From assembly GCA_950106755.1 (NCBI GenBank), contig OX467088.1:1100001-1164000 (forward strand): a stretch of 64,000 bases of DNA, given 5' to 3'. The translations under genes and the position numbers were made by a program. Positions 33,400-44,406 of this stretch are shown here, piece by piece. Numbering within the stretch: position 1 is the first letter of the stretch; each line of letters starts with the position of its first letter. Origin of the DNA: Climacium dendroides (taxonomy: Eukaryota > Streptophyta > Bryopsida > Hypnales > Climaciaceae). The notes under the pieces were generated by a model that was given only the letters and a program-made list of their open reading frames with translations, was not told where the DNA came from and searched no databases.

Positions 33400-34884
33400 A
33401 TGCCGAGGGCGAAGAAGGCTTCCAAGGAGCCGAAGGGAAAAGAAGAAGCCCCCTCTATTCAGTGGACAAGGGAGAATCCCTCGGAGAGTTGTAAAGCATT
33501 CTTAATCGAATTGATTGTGAAGTTTTATGAGACAGAGACTACAGTGTCTCTTGACACTAAATATGTGCGATATGAAGAGGATTGCATCGAGAAATTCTTC
33601 GTGGATATGAGGCAGAGGATGTTGGACACCTTGCACGTACTGCAGTGGATTCATGAAACGGAGAAGAAGAATTTCCCCAAATTTCTTGACAGCAAGGTGC
33701 ATGATGCATTATGGAATGCTTCGGTCATTTTGGATAAATATTGGAGGAAGAAACGTGAGAATGATGAAGCCTTCGAGCATGTCATTATGAAAGCGGATTT
33801 CACTGAAAGGTGCCAACCATTTAGGAGGAGGCAGAATAAAGCAAGGTCAATTAGTTGGTGGACGAGCAAGCCTGGAATGGACCAAGTACAAAATACACGT
33901 CGCCTTCTAATAGCCCTTCCGGAAGCGACCATGGTGATTCCCGTAAATAACAAAATCATGTGGGGTGGCTATGCTATAATTTGGAGAGTGCAAATAGAAG
34001 GATGTGTGAAGATTCATCCATCATGGGAGTTTGCAGCAAAGATGTCTCTCCAAGAAGGTGAACGACCTGCTTTTGCAAAGATGGAACACAATACCGAGAC
34101 TATGGTAGTAAGGATTCCGCATGCTGGAGTGATACGTTTTTTTGCAGTGCATTCCAAAAAGAATGAAGGATATTCATTCTGGTGGAACGGCGACACATTG
34201 CGTGAAATGATGCGTCGGAATGATGACTATCCAGACAACATAGTCCTTCGAGTGTTGTATGAGCCACGTATAACAGAAGAAGAAATCATTACTGCTAAAA
34301 ATCTGAAGCGATTTAGAGCCAAACGTGTGGAGCTTGCATAGGCATTACTGTACATCATGAATGCGGTGCACACCGCTGGACATCTCCACAACAACATTTC
34401 TCCGAACAACATCATGTTTCATTTTCCTGAAGATGAGTCCCGGGTTTACATTGGAGTTTGTGATTGGGGGATGACTACAGTGTTGAGCGAGCCCATGAAG
34501 TCGTTGTATACATTCACATCAATAGTTGAAAATGACGAAGCTATAAAGATGAGGTGGTGGGTGGATCCCAGTATTACTTATGTACACGGAAGAGATGCGG
34601 ATGTGCAAAACATCCCTTCTCTTTCCATGCAATCCGAGCAATATGCTGTTGCTAAATTAGCTGAACGGATTAGTAGGCAGTACATGTCGGAGGCGTATCA
34701 CAAGTTGCAGCGTGAATCACGTAGCTCACATGTCAAGTACCTCCATCCACAATTTGTACAGGTGTTTGATACTTACTTGAAGCGCGTTCAGAACAAAGAG
34801 AGTACTTTGGCACAAGTCATCTTCCGTTTTAGTAATTCATTCAACTGGCCTATTCCGGATGAACACTTCCGTGGTTCATATTGA
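33400..34884 (+). pseudogene. kinase-like paralogue, inactivated
   Basis: The ATG at 33400 (MPRAKKASKEPKGK) opens a frame colinear with the intact gene at 18975-20471 and runs to TGA at 34882-34884. Shared blocks include MWGGYAIIWRVQIEGC (Gly-rich loop region), FAAKMSLQ (VAIK-like Lys), HAGVIRFFAVH and ICDWGM-type VCDWGMTT. Two inactivating changes are visible. TAG at 34339-34341 replaces the Trp of ELAWALL, and the catalytic loop reads GHLHNNIS, with AAC at 34393-34395 instead of GAC, so the catalytic Asp is lost. Both are G-to-A changes. The 3' quarter remains open. No frameshift was seen. It is the sister unit of gene B2, 1.3 kb upstream in the same direction. Confidence 0.85.
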
Positions 34885-36154
34885 AGTTCAAGAATAGTTC
34901 ATATAAGTATATAGGCTGGTAGTATGCATAGATGCTAAGTAGTATGTGTGCGAATTACATAGTTGCATAGCATATGTGCACCATTTTGATTTTTTAAGAC
35001 CAATGAATGCCAATGTAGTTGGACTTTTATGTGCCTTTGTAATTGACGAGGATATTTTAATTGATAATGATTTTTAAAGTGTGTGAATTGTCCCTATCTT
35101 TTGTCATTGTTGGTTTGCAATTTTGCATAGAAAAGTCTAAAACCCTGCAATTACGGAAATTGTGATTTTTTAAGTTGGTATTTGCAAGATTGAGAAGTTT
35201 TTGTTTTAAATTGTATGGTCTTCCAATTGTTCAATTTGCCATGTATGGTTGAAGATATTCAATTGGACAATGTATTACGTATAATTGTAAATTGTCTTCT
35301 AGATTCTAGAAGCATGGTTTTTTTGTTTGGTATCAATGGTGTGTTGGTAATTTTTTGAATGCAACGGGTTTGTCGGCCTCATTAAGATGTTAAAAAAAAT
35401 AGTAATTACCCCTTAAATGCTTGAGGTACCAAAATATTAAATATGGTGTGGGAGCATAGAAATCCAGTCTTTACGTTTAGAAGGGAAATAAGGGGAATAG
35501 AGCTCTTTTTACTCCCTATTTTTTTGTTTTTCTTTAGAAAAGTAGACCGGATACCGGAATAGGGTTACTTTAGAATAGATAATAGTGTTAACAGAAGTAA
35601 CCGGAAACCGGAAACCGGAAACCGAAAGTCCGGAAACGGCATAGATAGGTCAAGAGTAGGTCAGAGTGATTTTCATTAGAAATTGGAAACCGGAATAAAA
35701 TAGAAGACCGGAGACTGGAAACGGAAGACAGGCAATCCGGGTGTAACGGGTGCCTACCTAGTTCTAGACCATACTTGAGAGCGGGTCTATTTTGGGGAAA
35801 ACGGTCACCTGTAACGGGTCGGGTGAGTGCAGCCCTAGAAATAGGAAGGGCAGGTGGCTTAGACCTCCTTTTGCACGAAAGCTACCTTGAGAAGAGATTG
35901 GTGAGGAGCATTTGAGGTGTACTTATATGTCAACCAAAGAGATGAAGTTACAGGCTCAGTTTACGGACCGGATTAAGGACAGACGGGTCTTGAAATGAGA
36001 GTTCACTTAGAAGTTCACGTATGAGTGTGGAGTCAGGAGTGTACTGGTGAGACGATTTTTGAGGAGGGTCCTTGAGCGGAATAGGAAAACTAGAGTGCGA
36101 GTGATTGTGAGATTTCAAATAGTGATTCCGGTCACTGAGAGGGTTTGAGAAGAT
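34885..36154. other. intergenic DNA and leader of ORF-C copy C3
   Basis: 34885-35480 is plain AT-rich 3' flank. From about 35530 the sequence becomes rich in CCGGAAACC words (four in a row near 35600-35628), which is the composition of the ORF-C units, so an LTR or leader of the downstream copy probably starts there. No clear TATA box or TG terminus was fixed. Confidence 0.45.
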
Positions 36155-39100
36155 TTGAGAGAACAGCCCACGATGGTGAGAAAAGAGGTAGTTGTATCCT
36201 TGCGCATGGTGAAGCCGGTGGTTCCAGCGGATCCACGAAAGAAAGCAGAGCTAGAAGAAGACCTCCGACAGATGGGGTGTGAGGGATTTCTAGCCCGGCC
36301 ATGGAATTTAAAAGACGAGGAGATCGTGAAGGAGGTAATCGGCGCGCCGCTAAAGAAGTGGAAGGGGACGTCGAGAAGCCGGCCTAAAGACTGGACTCCA
36401 ACGCTGTGGAGGGAGACGTACGATTTCAAGAAGACGGACAAGGGACCGGCTTCCCGGACGGATCGCTTCTACGTGGGTAAGTTCCAGAATCCCCCAACGA
36501 AGAAGGATGGTTTCCCTGTAGCAGAGTGCATAAATGGTAGGGAGAAACGTTTAATGAAGTACCTAGCAGCCATCTTTAGTCCAGAGTGACCAAACAGGAT
36601 TACGGTCACCCTGACGAACACTATTTTCGGTGCACTGTTGGGTGACCGAAAAGTAGATTGGGGCGTAGTGATGAGAGATCAGATTAAGAGATTGGTAGGA
36701 GGTATAGGGAAGTCTAAGCCTTCCCCTATAGCCCCTTTTCTCTACCACTTGTATCAAGCACATGGATGGCTTACAAATAGAGAGATAGATTCATATGATA
36801 CGGCCAGAGCCATGTTCGAATTCGATATAGAAGACCCAGATGACGAAGCTGGACAAGAAGAGGAAGATTCAGAGGTAGACACTATATCAGTCAAGGAAGC
36901 TAAGTCTCAGTGGAGGAGGCAGGACCGTAAAGAGAAAGACTCAGAGATAGGAGAAGGTAGTAAGGGAGTCGATCCGGTCTGGAACCAGGATCCCCTAGGT
37001 CGAATTGTGAGGGAACTTAGTGAGTTCCGGGTCTAGTACGGGAAGAGCCAAGAGATCATTCAAGAATTGTGTCAACTACTAAATGTCAGTCAGCCGCAGT
37101 AGCTCATTGCCCAACTGGATTGGAAGATGAAGGAAGCGGTGAAGAAAGAGCTGAGCGAAGCCGCGAATAAGGTGGACCAGCTAACAAGGGAGTTGGAGGA
37201 GAAGAGAGAAGAAATGGACCAGCAGAAGAAATTCTCCAAGACAGCCGTAAAGAACCTTTAGGCGATCCGGGAGTTCATCGGCAATCCGGGCGAAGTCATC
37301 AACAAAGCAATGTTGTTTGACGAGAAGGTGATGGAGACCGGAAAGCAAATTCCAGCCAACCTAATGATGGCGTTAGTGTCCTACCACTGCAAGATGGAGG
37401 CAATAGTGGAGCCACTACGCGAGGTGATGAAGGAGGTAGAAGAACGAAGAGAGCGAGAGTAGGAACCGGAAACAGAACCGGAACTCACACCAGCACCCCT
37501 TCCGGTCACCAAAGAAGAAGTAAAGGCGAAGGACAAGATGGAGGACGTGCCAAGCTCTTCCATTCGGTCAAAGCCTAAAGGAGAAATGACTTCCCTACTA
37601 GGGGAAGTAACGGACGTTGCTCTTAATGCAGCGCGAGCAGTAGAAGCTGTTGAAGAAGAGAAGACCGGAGAAGTGGAGACAACAAGTAAGGCGAGGGAAC
37701 CATCGGAAGAGGTGAAGGCCACAGCTGAAGAGAAGACGAGATCTGGACCGGAACCATCCGAGAAGAAGAATGTACCCAAACCAAGGCTGAGTACCAAGTT
37801 TATCGACCTAACTGAGTTATCTCCAGTCTCTCCGCCTCCTCCTGCAAAGACACAAAAGGTATTTCCTTCCACCCTACTCAACTTAGCTTTGGGAAGCAAA
37901 ACTGGGTCAATGGAGGAAAGGAAGACCGGATCACAGGGGCAAGGATCCGGAAAAAACAAACCGATTGAGGAAACCACTCCTCAGAATGCTAGGGCCAATG
38001 TTCCACCTACACTGTCACGCCCCTATCTACTTGGGGTGCCCAAATGAACCATAGTGCGCAAGGGGGGACCTTGGGGGTGACTTCCCAAGCCTTGCAATAG
38101 ACTAGGTAGGGAGAATGAAGAAACTCCCGATCAAATAGGGCGCAATAGCGCCCTGGTTTTGAAGTGAACATAAGAGTGTCACACATGCTTGGAAAGCTCT
38201 TGACAATACGCTTCTAATGGCGCAAAGAACGCGCAATTTGGAGTTGTGAGCAAAAAGTTATGGCCGCTCCAAGTTGACTGGGTCCTGGTGGCGCCGGGAC
38301 ACTTGAGGGGTAGGTGTGAGGGGTTCTCAATGAATCCCACAACAAAGTATGGCATGTGGCATATCATTGGAAATCTATGAACACAAGGAACTTAGAATGA
38401 CAAGCATTACGAGGTTTTAAGACATGAGTCAAAAGTTACGGCCAAAAGAAGAGCCGTGGTGAAGGCATGACGCCTCCCCCGATGCATCCGAATCTTTAGA
38501 GGGCCATAACTTTGCAAGGACTTGTCCAAATGAGAAGAGTGAGTAGTCCATCGGCATCTACTCGTCGTGTAGATGTCTAAAATGGGCTCGCATTCTGTAT
38601 TTGTAGTTCGGAGCGCAAAGTTACACCGGTTGGAAGTTCGGGAGTTCAAACGGTGACGTAACTTGGCGATTTGGGTTGGAAGTGGGTGGTCTTCTACAAC
38701 CCAAGGTTATCCAAGGACTTCCTTCGACCTAGGACGGGGGAGTCTGCCGAATACCACAGAGAGTACTATAGGAGGGGTTGGTCTCCCTCCTCATTCCCTC
38801 TTGAAGCCTTGGTGAGTCCTGGTGACTCATGGTTGGTGGTGGTGGCTTCACCACCATGGGACACTTGTGTGTGTCCCGTGGCATCGGTTGGGTGGAGTCC
38901 CACTCTTTGCTAGGCCTCCTTGGATGTGTCCCGAGTTGTGAGTGCCGGTTACCTTTAGTGGATGAGTAGCAAATGCAAAAGGGCTAGCATGGAGCAGGGT
39001 GACACTCAAGGGCGGTTAGGACCATGGTGAGTAGTGCCACCATGGGTCCTTGTACATTAAGGTGGAAGTTCCACCCCATGTTACTAAGTGACATGCCCAG

Positions 39101-39580
39101 TGTCACGATGGGAGTGTGTGCTAGTAGTCCCGGTGACTGGGACTTGGCAAATGAGTTGGAAATGGGGACTAACACTGTGGATGCTTGGTATGTGCAGTGT
39201 TAGGCAGTTGGTGACCAAGTAACACTGTAAGTGGACTGGGGTGAACCTAGTGAGCTGTTGAGAGCTGGTAGGTGTTATTTGGGTCGCGACACACACCAAC
39301 CACGCAGAAGAAGAAGCCTCCAATTATGACACATAAGAAAAGGACGATTCTAGAGGACGATGACGAGGAGGAAGAGGAAGAAGAAGAGGACGAGGATGAA
39401 GAATCCGGTACTGAGGAGGACTCAGAGCCGTATTCTGACCCGAATCAAGCACTGGTAGAGACTCAAGCAACCAAGGCTACAGCATCCAAGAAGAAGAAGC
39501 TTGCCGCTCGGGATAAGGTACGCTAGGGACAGAAGACCGGAATCGGAAAGAAGCCGGCCGTGAAGAAGTTAAAAGCTTAG
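36155..39580 (+). pseudogene. ORF-C copy C3, split by a solo LTR
   Basis: One plus-strand frame from the Met at 36155 (or 36173, MVRKEVVVS) carries the N-terminal block (MGCEGFLARPWNLKDEEIVKE), NPPTKKDGFPVAEC, ITVTLTNTIFGALLGDRKVDWG, IAPFLYHLYQAHGWL, an acidic linker and coiled coil, then a long polar part. Stops at 36587 (TGA), 37034, 37102, 37259 and 37460 (all TAG) interrupt it. A 1279-bp TG...CA element sits at 38013-39291. When it and one duplication copy are removed the frame reads ANVPPTPTTQKKKPP and continues to an acidic run (DDDEEEEEEEEDEDEE) and a Lys-rich tail ending at the TAG 39578-39580. Across 2.1 kb of coding sequence there is no frameshift. The protein is probably nuclear or nucleic-acid-binding, judging from its basic tail; this is inference. 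Confidence 0.77.
38013..39291. mobile_element. solo LTR, TGTCACGCCCC...GGGTCGCGACA type
   Basis: It starts TGTCACGCCCC, ends GTCGCGACA, and is flanked by TACAC (38008-38012) and CACAC (39292-39296), a 5-bp duplication with one C/T difference. The termini resemble those of plant Ty3 chromovirus LTRs. There is no internal coding region and no second LTR, so it is best read as a solo LTR left by recombination. The interior has many GGTGGTG/CACCAT words around 38830-39040, including the inverted pair ACCACCATGGGACAC and ACCATGGTG-type segments. Confidence 0.86.
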
Positions 39581-41035
39581 AAAGTTACGTGGGGTAAATT
39601 TCTGAAGATAGGGTAGTGAAAATCTGAAGTTTTGGGATAGTTGTACATAATTAGGAAAATTACTTTTTTTGAGTGACACGGCCACTAGCAATTGGAAAGT
39701 GACCGAGTCCATAATTATAGGATCTGAGATCCACTTTTAGTGGAAGTGGTGGGAGTTTGAGTGAAAGTCAACAAGGTTAGAAATTAGTAAGGGAATGAAA
39801 CGTGTTGAGCCCTGATTGGCTGGAGCGTTACTTTTAGGTTAGGATTTTGAAGGAGTAGTTTAGTATTTAAATCCGGGATTTCTTTGGTCCTGGTGTGCAT
39901 CTTTATCTTACCTTCTTATATTCATGAGTACCTGGGAGTTCGCTCTTGGCGTGATTGAAACAAATCATAGTTGTGTGTACTTGACACTTGTCCGTGTTTT
40001 GGAAGTCCAGGCTGGAAAGTGAGTGTAAGTGGATACAAAGTATACCCGGATGCTGAGTTTATCCGGTCCAGTATTGAATTAGTGCGTGTAGATGGAGGCA
40101 GAAGGGATCTCTAGTGTGAACTAGGAGTGGACTTGGAAGGGAGTACGGATTGAGGACCACTCTCCGGAAAGAGTAAGGATTAGTACGCCTCCGTAGCGCT
40201 CGTTTCCCCTCTCTTCCCTGCTAGTTCAGACCGGATTTAGGACTAATTCAATAGGCTGTCGTTGTAGCATTGGTTAGGAGGGATTAGACCGGCTTGCGTG
40301 ACCTACTGGACACGATTGCGTTTCCTTTCCAGTTGTGAGGACGGTCTGTTTTCTCATTTGTAGGATTTGAAAGTTTATTTTTGAAAGTTTGATCACATAG
40401 TGAAACTTCTAACACTTTAAAAAGGAAGGGTAGGAGTTAAGCTTCCTTTCTAAATCCCAATTAAGCAGATCCCTCGTCGAGAGGTTAAAATCCACATGGT
40501 TACAATTAGAGATCTAGACCGGATGTGAATACTAGAGGTTAAGGTTAGATCTGTGGAAACGCAGATTCTGGTTACGGTTAGATTTGTGGAAACGCGAATT
40601 CCGGTTACGGTCTGAAAAACGTAAATACATGTAACTACCAAAGGTATGTGAATAGAAGTGTTGGGAGAATTACAGGGTACTAGTGTAAAGCCGTGGGGTA
40701 GTAAACTAACCAGTTAGAGAGTCTGTGATAAACCAATGGGTGTTAGACCGGAATCAATCCGATCAGTGTTGTTAGATCGGGAAGATCCGGTCTGAAGTGT
40801 AGTAGTAATTGTTGGACTGGAGAGATCCGGTCGTGTTTGTCCAAGGAAACAAGGAGGCCAAGTGGAAGTTCCGGTCTATTGTTTTGCTTGGGGTTTTGTG
40901 TTTGTGTGTGTTTCGTGACCATCACTCTACCATTTTCCGGTAATTGTGAACTTAGGAAATTCGATCTTCATGGGAACGATACTCGAGTCACTTTAGGGCC
41001 TCTTTTAAGAAATATTGAGCCTTAGAGAAGGATTT
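39581..41035 (+). mobile_element. 3' LTR-like region of ORF-C unit C3
   Basis: It follows the ORF-C stop. TTTAGTATTTAAATCC near 39858-39873 is a TATA-like box. Repeated ACCGGA and a GTTAGATCTGTGGAAACGC pair (about 40545 and 40578) follow. At 40955-41010 GGGAACGATACTCGAGTCAC is the inverse-complement counterpart of the R/U5 motif (CGTTCCCACGAGGACTTGAGG) in LTR family F. The order box, R, U5 fits a plus-oriented LTR. Exact ends are not defined. Confidence 0.5.
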
Positions 41036-42035
41036 TTGCTTTCCTGTGCTACAACATATGGTGTTTGCAAAACTTAGAAGTTCAGTAAAACCTAACTATT
41101 TTTCATCATTTTAGTGAGGTAATAATTTTGGGAAATTCTTTTTGAAGTCTACTTTTGGCTCCAAAATTCCGATCTTGCAATTAAAGGACAATGATTTTTC
41201 TGAAAGAGATATTATGCAAGGGTACCTTGTGTAATCTTGACTTTTCTTTTGTGTTAAGAGCTTTTGGAAATGAGCCTCAAATACAGTAGATCTTGGAAGA
41301 AAATTCATATTGGAAATTCATATTAAAAAATTATAGAGTAAATTTTGTAAAGCTGTAAATTGATTGAGGTAGTGCAAGTTTGGCCCATTAACCTCATATT
41401 CTTTGGGTCCCCAACATTTTAGATTTGCCTTGCCAAAAAGGCTTCAACTTTTTTTGCGATTTTAACAGCATCATAGTCAAATGTTATAATCTTTCACTCT
41501 ACAAGTGATATTGTTGTGCTTTCTTTTCCTATGCAATCTCTAACAAGTCTAGTTTGAATTTGTATGGTTACAATTCAAAAAAAATTGATACATCTTACCA
41601 AAATGTAGGCTCTTTGTTCAATTTAGAGCAAATTAAAGGAAGTTGAAATTTGAAAATAAGGCTTGGGCATGTAGGGGTTACAACATCCTATGGTTATTTG
41701 GATGATTGAATTTGTTTGAACCATCAACCATTGTTTTTTTGGGCCAATTGAAGGCCCAAATGCCTAAAAACAAAATGGATTGCACCAAATCTATAGGTTA
41801 AATTTGAAGAAAAATTGGATGATAATGCCAAATTGCTCGAATTTGAAAGAAAAAAAATTGGATGAAATTGCGCACATCAAATGTAACTCATCTAAATATG
41901 TAGATGAAAAGATAGTTCTATCCAAAATATAAATGAATACTAAAAAATTTAGTAACATTATTTTGTCATATATTGCCACTTTAGCAATTCTCCAAAAATT
42001 GGAAAAAAAACCATGGTTTCATCCCTACACCGAAG
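41036..42035. other. AT-rich DNA with two dispersed-repeat segments
   Basis: About 41254-41286 is an inverted match to about 30050-30085. About 41430-41790 matches 32560-32880. No gene was recognised. It leads into an orphan GTCCG island. Confidence 0.55.
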
Positions 42036-42222
42036 TTTACCCCATTTTCCGCCCGATGCCCCAATCGGACGACCCCACACCGACCTGTCTGCCCCGTCCG
42101 CCCTCCTGTCCGCCTCCCGTCCGTTGGACGGGGACGGTCAGAACGTCCTATGTCGGCGGACGTTCGGGAACCGGCGGACGTAGACGCTGGACGTCCGTCC
42201 AGACGTCCATATAACCCTGAGG
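42036..42222 (+). promoter_or_regulatory. orphan GTCCG/CGGAC CpG island
   Basis: It has the same vocabulary as the six gene-associated islands and ends GTCCATATAACCCTG at 42222, like GTCCGTGCAACCCTG at 21341. Its upstream flank matches that of the second kinase-like gene. No kinase, B or RING ORF follows; the sequence passes straight into a truncated gag gene on the other strand, so the associated gene was lost or the island was cut off from it. Confidence 0.6.
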
Positions 42223-44205
42223 TCTTCTCTTCCTCCTCTGCCTCCATAGGTCTGGTCCGAGTGGGTCTGGACTCCCGGATTGGTTTGCTTGATTCTTGTG
42301 TCCGAATAATCTCCTCTCTAACTTCTTGGCTAACATTCGAAAATTGGGGAGCGACTGCTACCCCTTTCTCAGCTTGCACTACGCCTCCTTCACTCTAGGA
42401 TTCTCCAGAATGGTCCGAAGGGTCCGGAGTTTTGCTTGCCCTCGTCGTCCGGCAATGAAGACGGAACTTTCTTCTTTCTTCTGCATGCTTACGGGTGGAG
42501 CTACGTGTGTTCACTTGGGTGACTTGGATTGCTTGTTCTTCCGTTTGCTCCATCGGACACCGTCAACGATCCGGATTCTTGATGCCCTCGGTGCTTCCGT
42601 AGTTCAACGCTGTCTTCTCTCAAGGTGGCACCTCCACTTGTTTGAATGTGATTTGCGGACGTGCCGGTTCTAGACATTCTTCGCCATGATGTCCATACTC
42701 CTGGCAGTTTTGGCAAGGCAAGGGTAAAGGCTTGCCTTGTCCGGATCTGGGGTATGGGCACTGGTTCAAATGGTGGGACGGATCCCTATAATTGAAGCAT
42801 GCCCCATACTGCTTTTCCATCGGGATCGGTAGTCTTGATGGAAGGGAAGGCCCTCCGTAAGATCCTGCCGGTCGCTACATGATGGTGTTACGTCTTGCCG
42901 GTATAGTGTACTCCGGATTCGGAAGGTACGGAGCTCGATAGAGCTGCTGTGGAGTTCAACCCCTTCCGTATGCTGGAGCAACTTGGTACACCGGTACTTC
43001 CTCTGTCTCTTCTTCCTCAGGTTCCAAAAGGGTGTAGTAAACTCCTCCCTCCTCATCTACAAATTTTACTTTTCGAGGCGGTAGTCAGAAACATTCATTT
43101 GGGTAGTGTCCGGCTTATCCACATCGTGTACACCAATTGTTCGCTCTTGCTGCCGGAAGAATCCGGCGTTGCTTGCCACTTTCCGCTAGCTGTACTTTGA
43201 TGGTGGCCAAACTCTCTTGGATTTCTCTAATCGCTCATTTTGACTCCACCTCCAATTCTTCCTTCACTTTTACAATAGCTCGGTTTGATACTCGTCAATT
43301 GCCTTTAGATGTCTTCTTCTTTGGCGCGGGCTGGTCCAAGTCACTGTCTTCCAATTCGGAAGATTCCTCCTCAGATCTGGAACTGTCGGACTCGGATGAG
43401 CTTGATCTCTTGTTCTTCTTTCCCTTCTTGTCTTGTCCGGTCTTGCCCTTCTTTTTCCTTCTTAGGGATTTGCGTAGAGATTGCTTGGAATTCTCGTAAT
43501 GTTGGGCTACCTCCATAGCTTCTTGAAGAGTGGCCAGTCTGGACTATCGGATTTGGAACCCCATTCTTTCCAGAAATCCTGCCACATACCATTCAATCTG
43601 TACACTCTGGGCTACCCCGGGGGTTAGTTTGGCAATCAAACCCTTCACTCTTTGCCCATACTTCCGGACAGACTCTCCGGATTTCATTGCTATTTTACTG
43701 AGCCGTCCTAGTGCTCTGGCCTCTCCTCCGACCTCTCTGAATGTCAGTACAAATTCATCTGTCAATTGATTCCAGTTCGTCCGGATGTTGTGCGGTAGAT
43801 CGTTATACCATTTTAAGGCTTCCGCCTTAAGTAATCCGGGGAGGATCCGGAGCCTTGTTCCATCCTGATTGGCTCGGGCAGTGGAATTGAATTCCACCAA
43901 CCAATCATCTACATCCTGACTACCATCACCGTAAAACGTCTAATACTTCAATCGGGTGACTTGCTTGGCCATTTCTTCCGGCTGGACCTCCAAGTCTTCC
44001 GATGGTGGTCCAGATGAACTTGGGTTGTTCGTACTACTAGTGATATCCTTCGGATTGGGCGTAGTTTTGAAGGCTAAATCCGGAACTGAAACGTCCTCTG
44101 GTGGACTAGATATAACTATGATATCTTCTAATTGTTCTATACTAGGTGGGCGAACGATTGGAGTTCTTCTTGAAGCACTCTAATTCCGTCTCCCCTAGGC
44201 TACAG
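42223..44205 (-). pseudogene. Ty3 gag gene with three zinc knuckles, decayed and 3'-truncated
   Basis: On the minus strand one frame carries LKY-stop-TFYGDGSQDVDDWLVEFN, the Retrotrans_gag core (EALKWYNDL, NWNQLTDEFVLTF, VRKYGQRVKGLIAKL), a Lys/Ser/Glu-rich linker (near 43400) and three CCHC knuckles: CTRCG-stop-AGHYPNEC near 43130, CFNYRDPSHHLNQC near 42790 (second Cys replaced by Tyr) and CQNCQEYGHHGEEC near 42710. At least nine stops occur and no frameshift is needed. After the knuckles the frame continues towards the protease linker (EVREEIIRTQESSKP) and is cut at the orphan island. Gag would form the particle and bind RNA. The 5' start is unclear and lies near 44200. The primer binding site and LTR stand just upstream. 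Confidence 0.83.
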
Positions 44206-44377
44206 CACTCCGGGTCGTGACTCTAATTCTTTCGCTCTCACTAATTCCTCGCTTCATACAAAAAAAGAATTACTGTCTCTCCTACTCCTATCTTGGCTGG
44301 AATAGATCTTCTTCTTGCTTTTTCGGCAGGGTGAATAACTCAAATTGGAAGTTATCTATAATTCTGTTATTATCAAG

Positions 44378-44395
44378 TCCCCGGCAGCGACGCCA
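44378..44395 (-). other. primer binding site, tRNA-Asp type
   Basis: On the minus strand TGGCGTCGCTGCCGGGGA differs at two positions from the complement of the 3' end of plant tRNA-Asp, the primer used by Athila-like Ty3 elements. It lies 11 bases inside the LTR edge at 44407 and upstream of gag. The host's own tRNA-Asp might match it better. Confidence 0.78.
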
Positions 44396-44406
44396 GAAAT
44401 CAACCA

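Noticed and set aside
33400..34884. The second kinase-like copy as two separate functional genes split at 34341.
   Set aside because: The paralogue shows a continuous gene with Trp at the stop, and the catalytic Asp is also lost.
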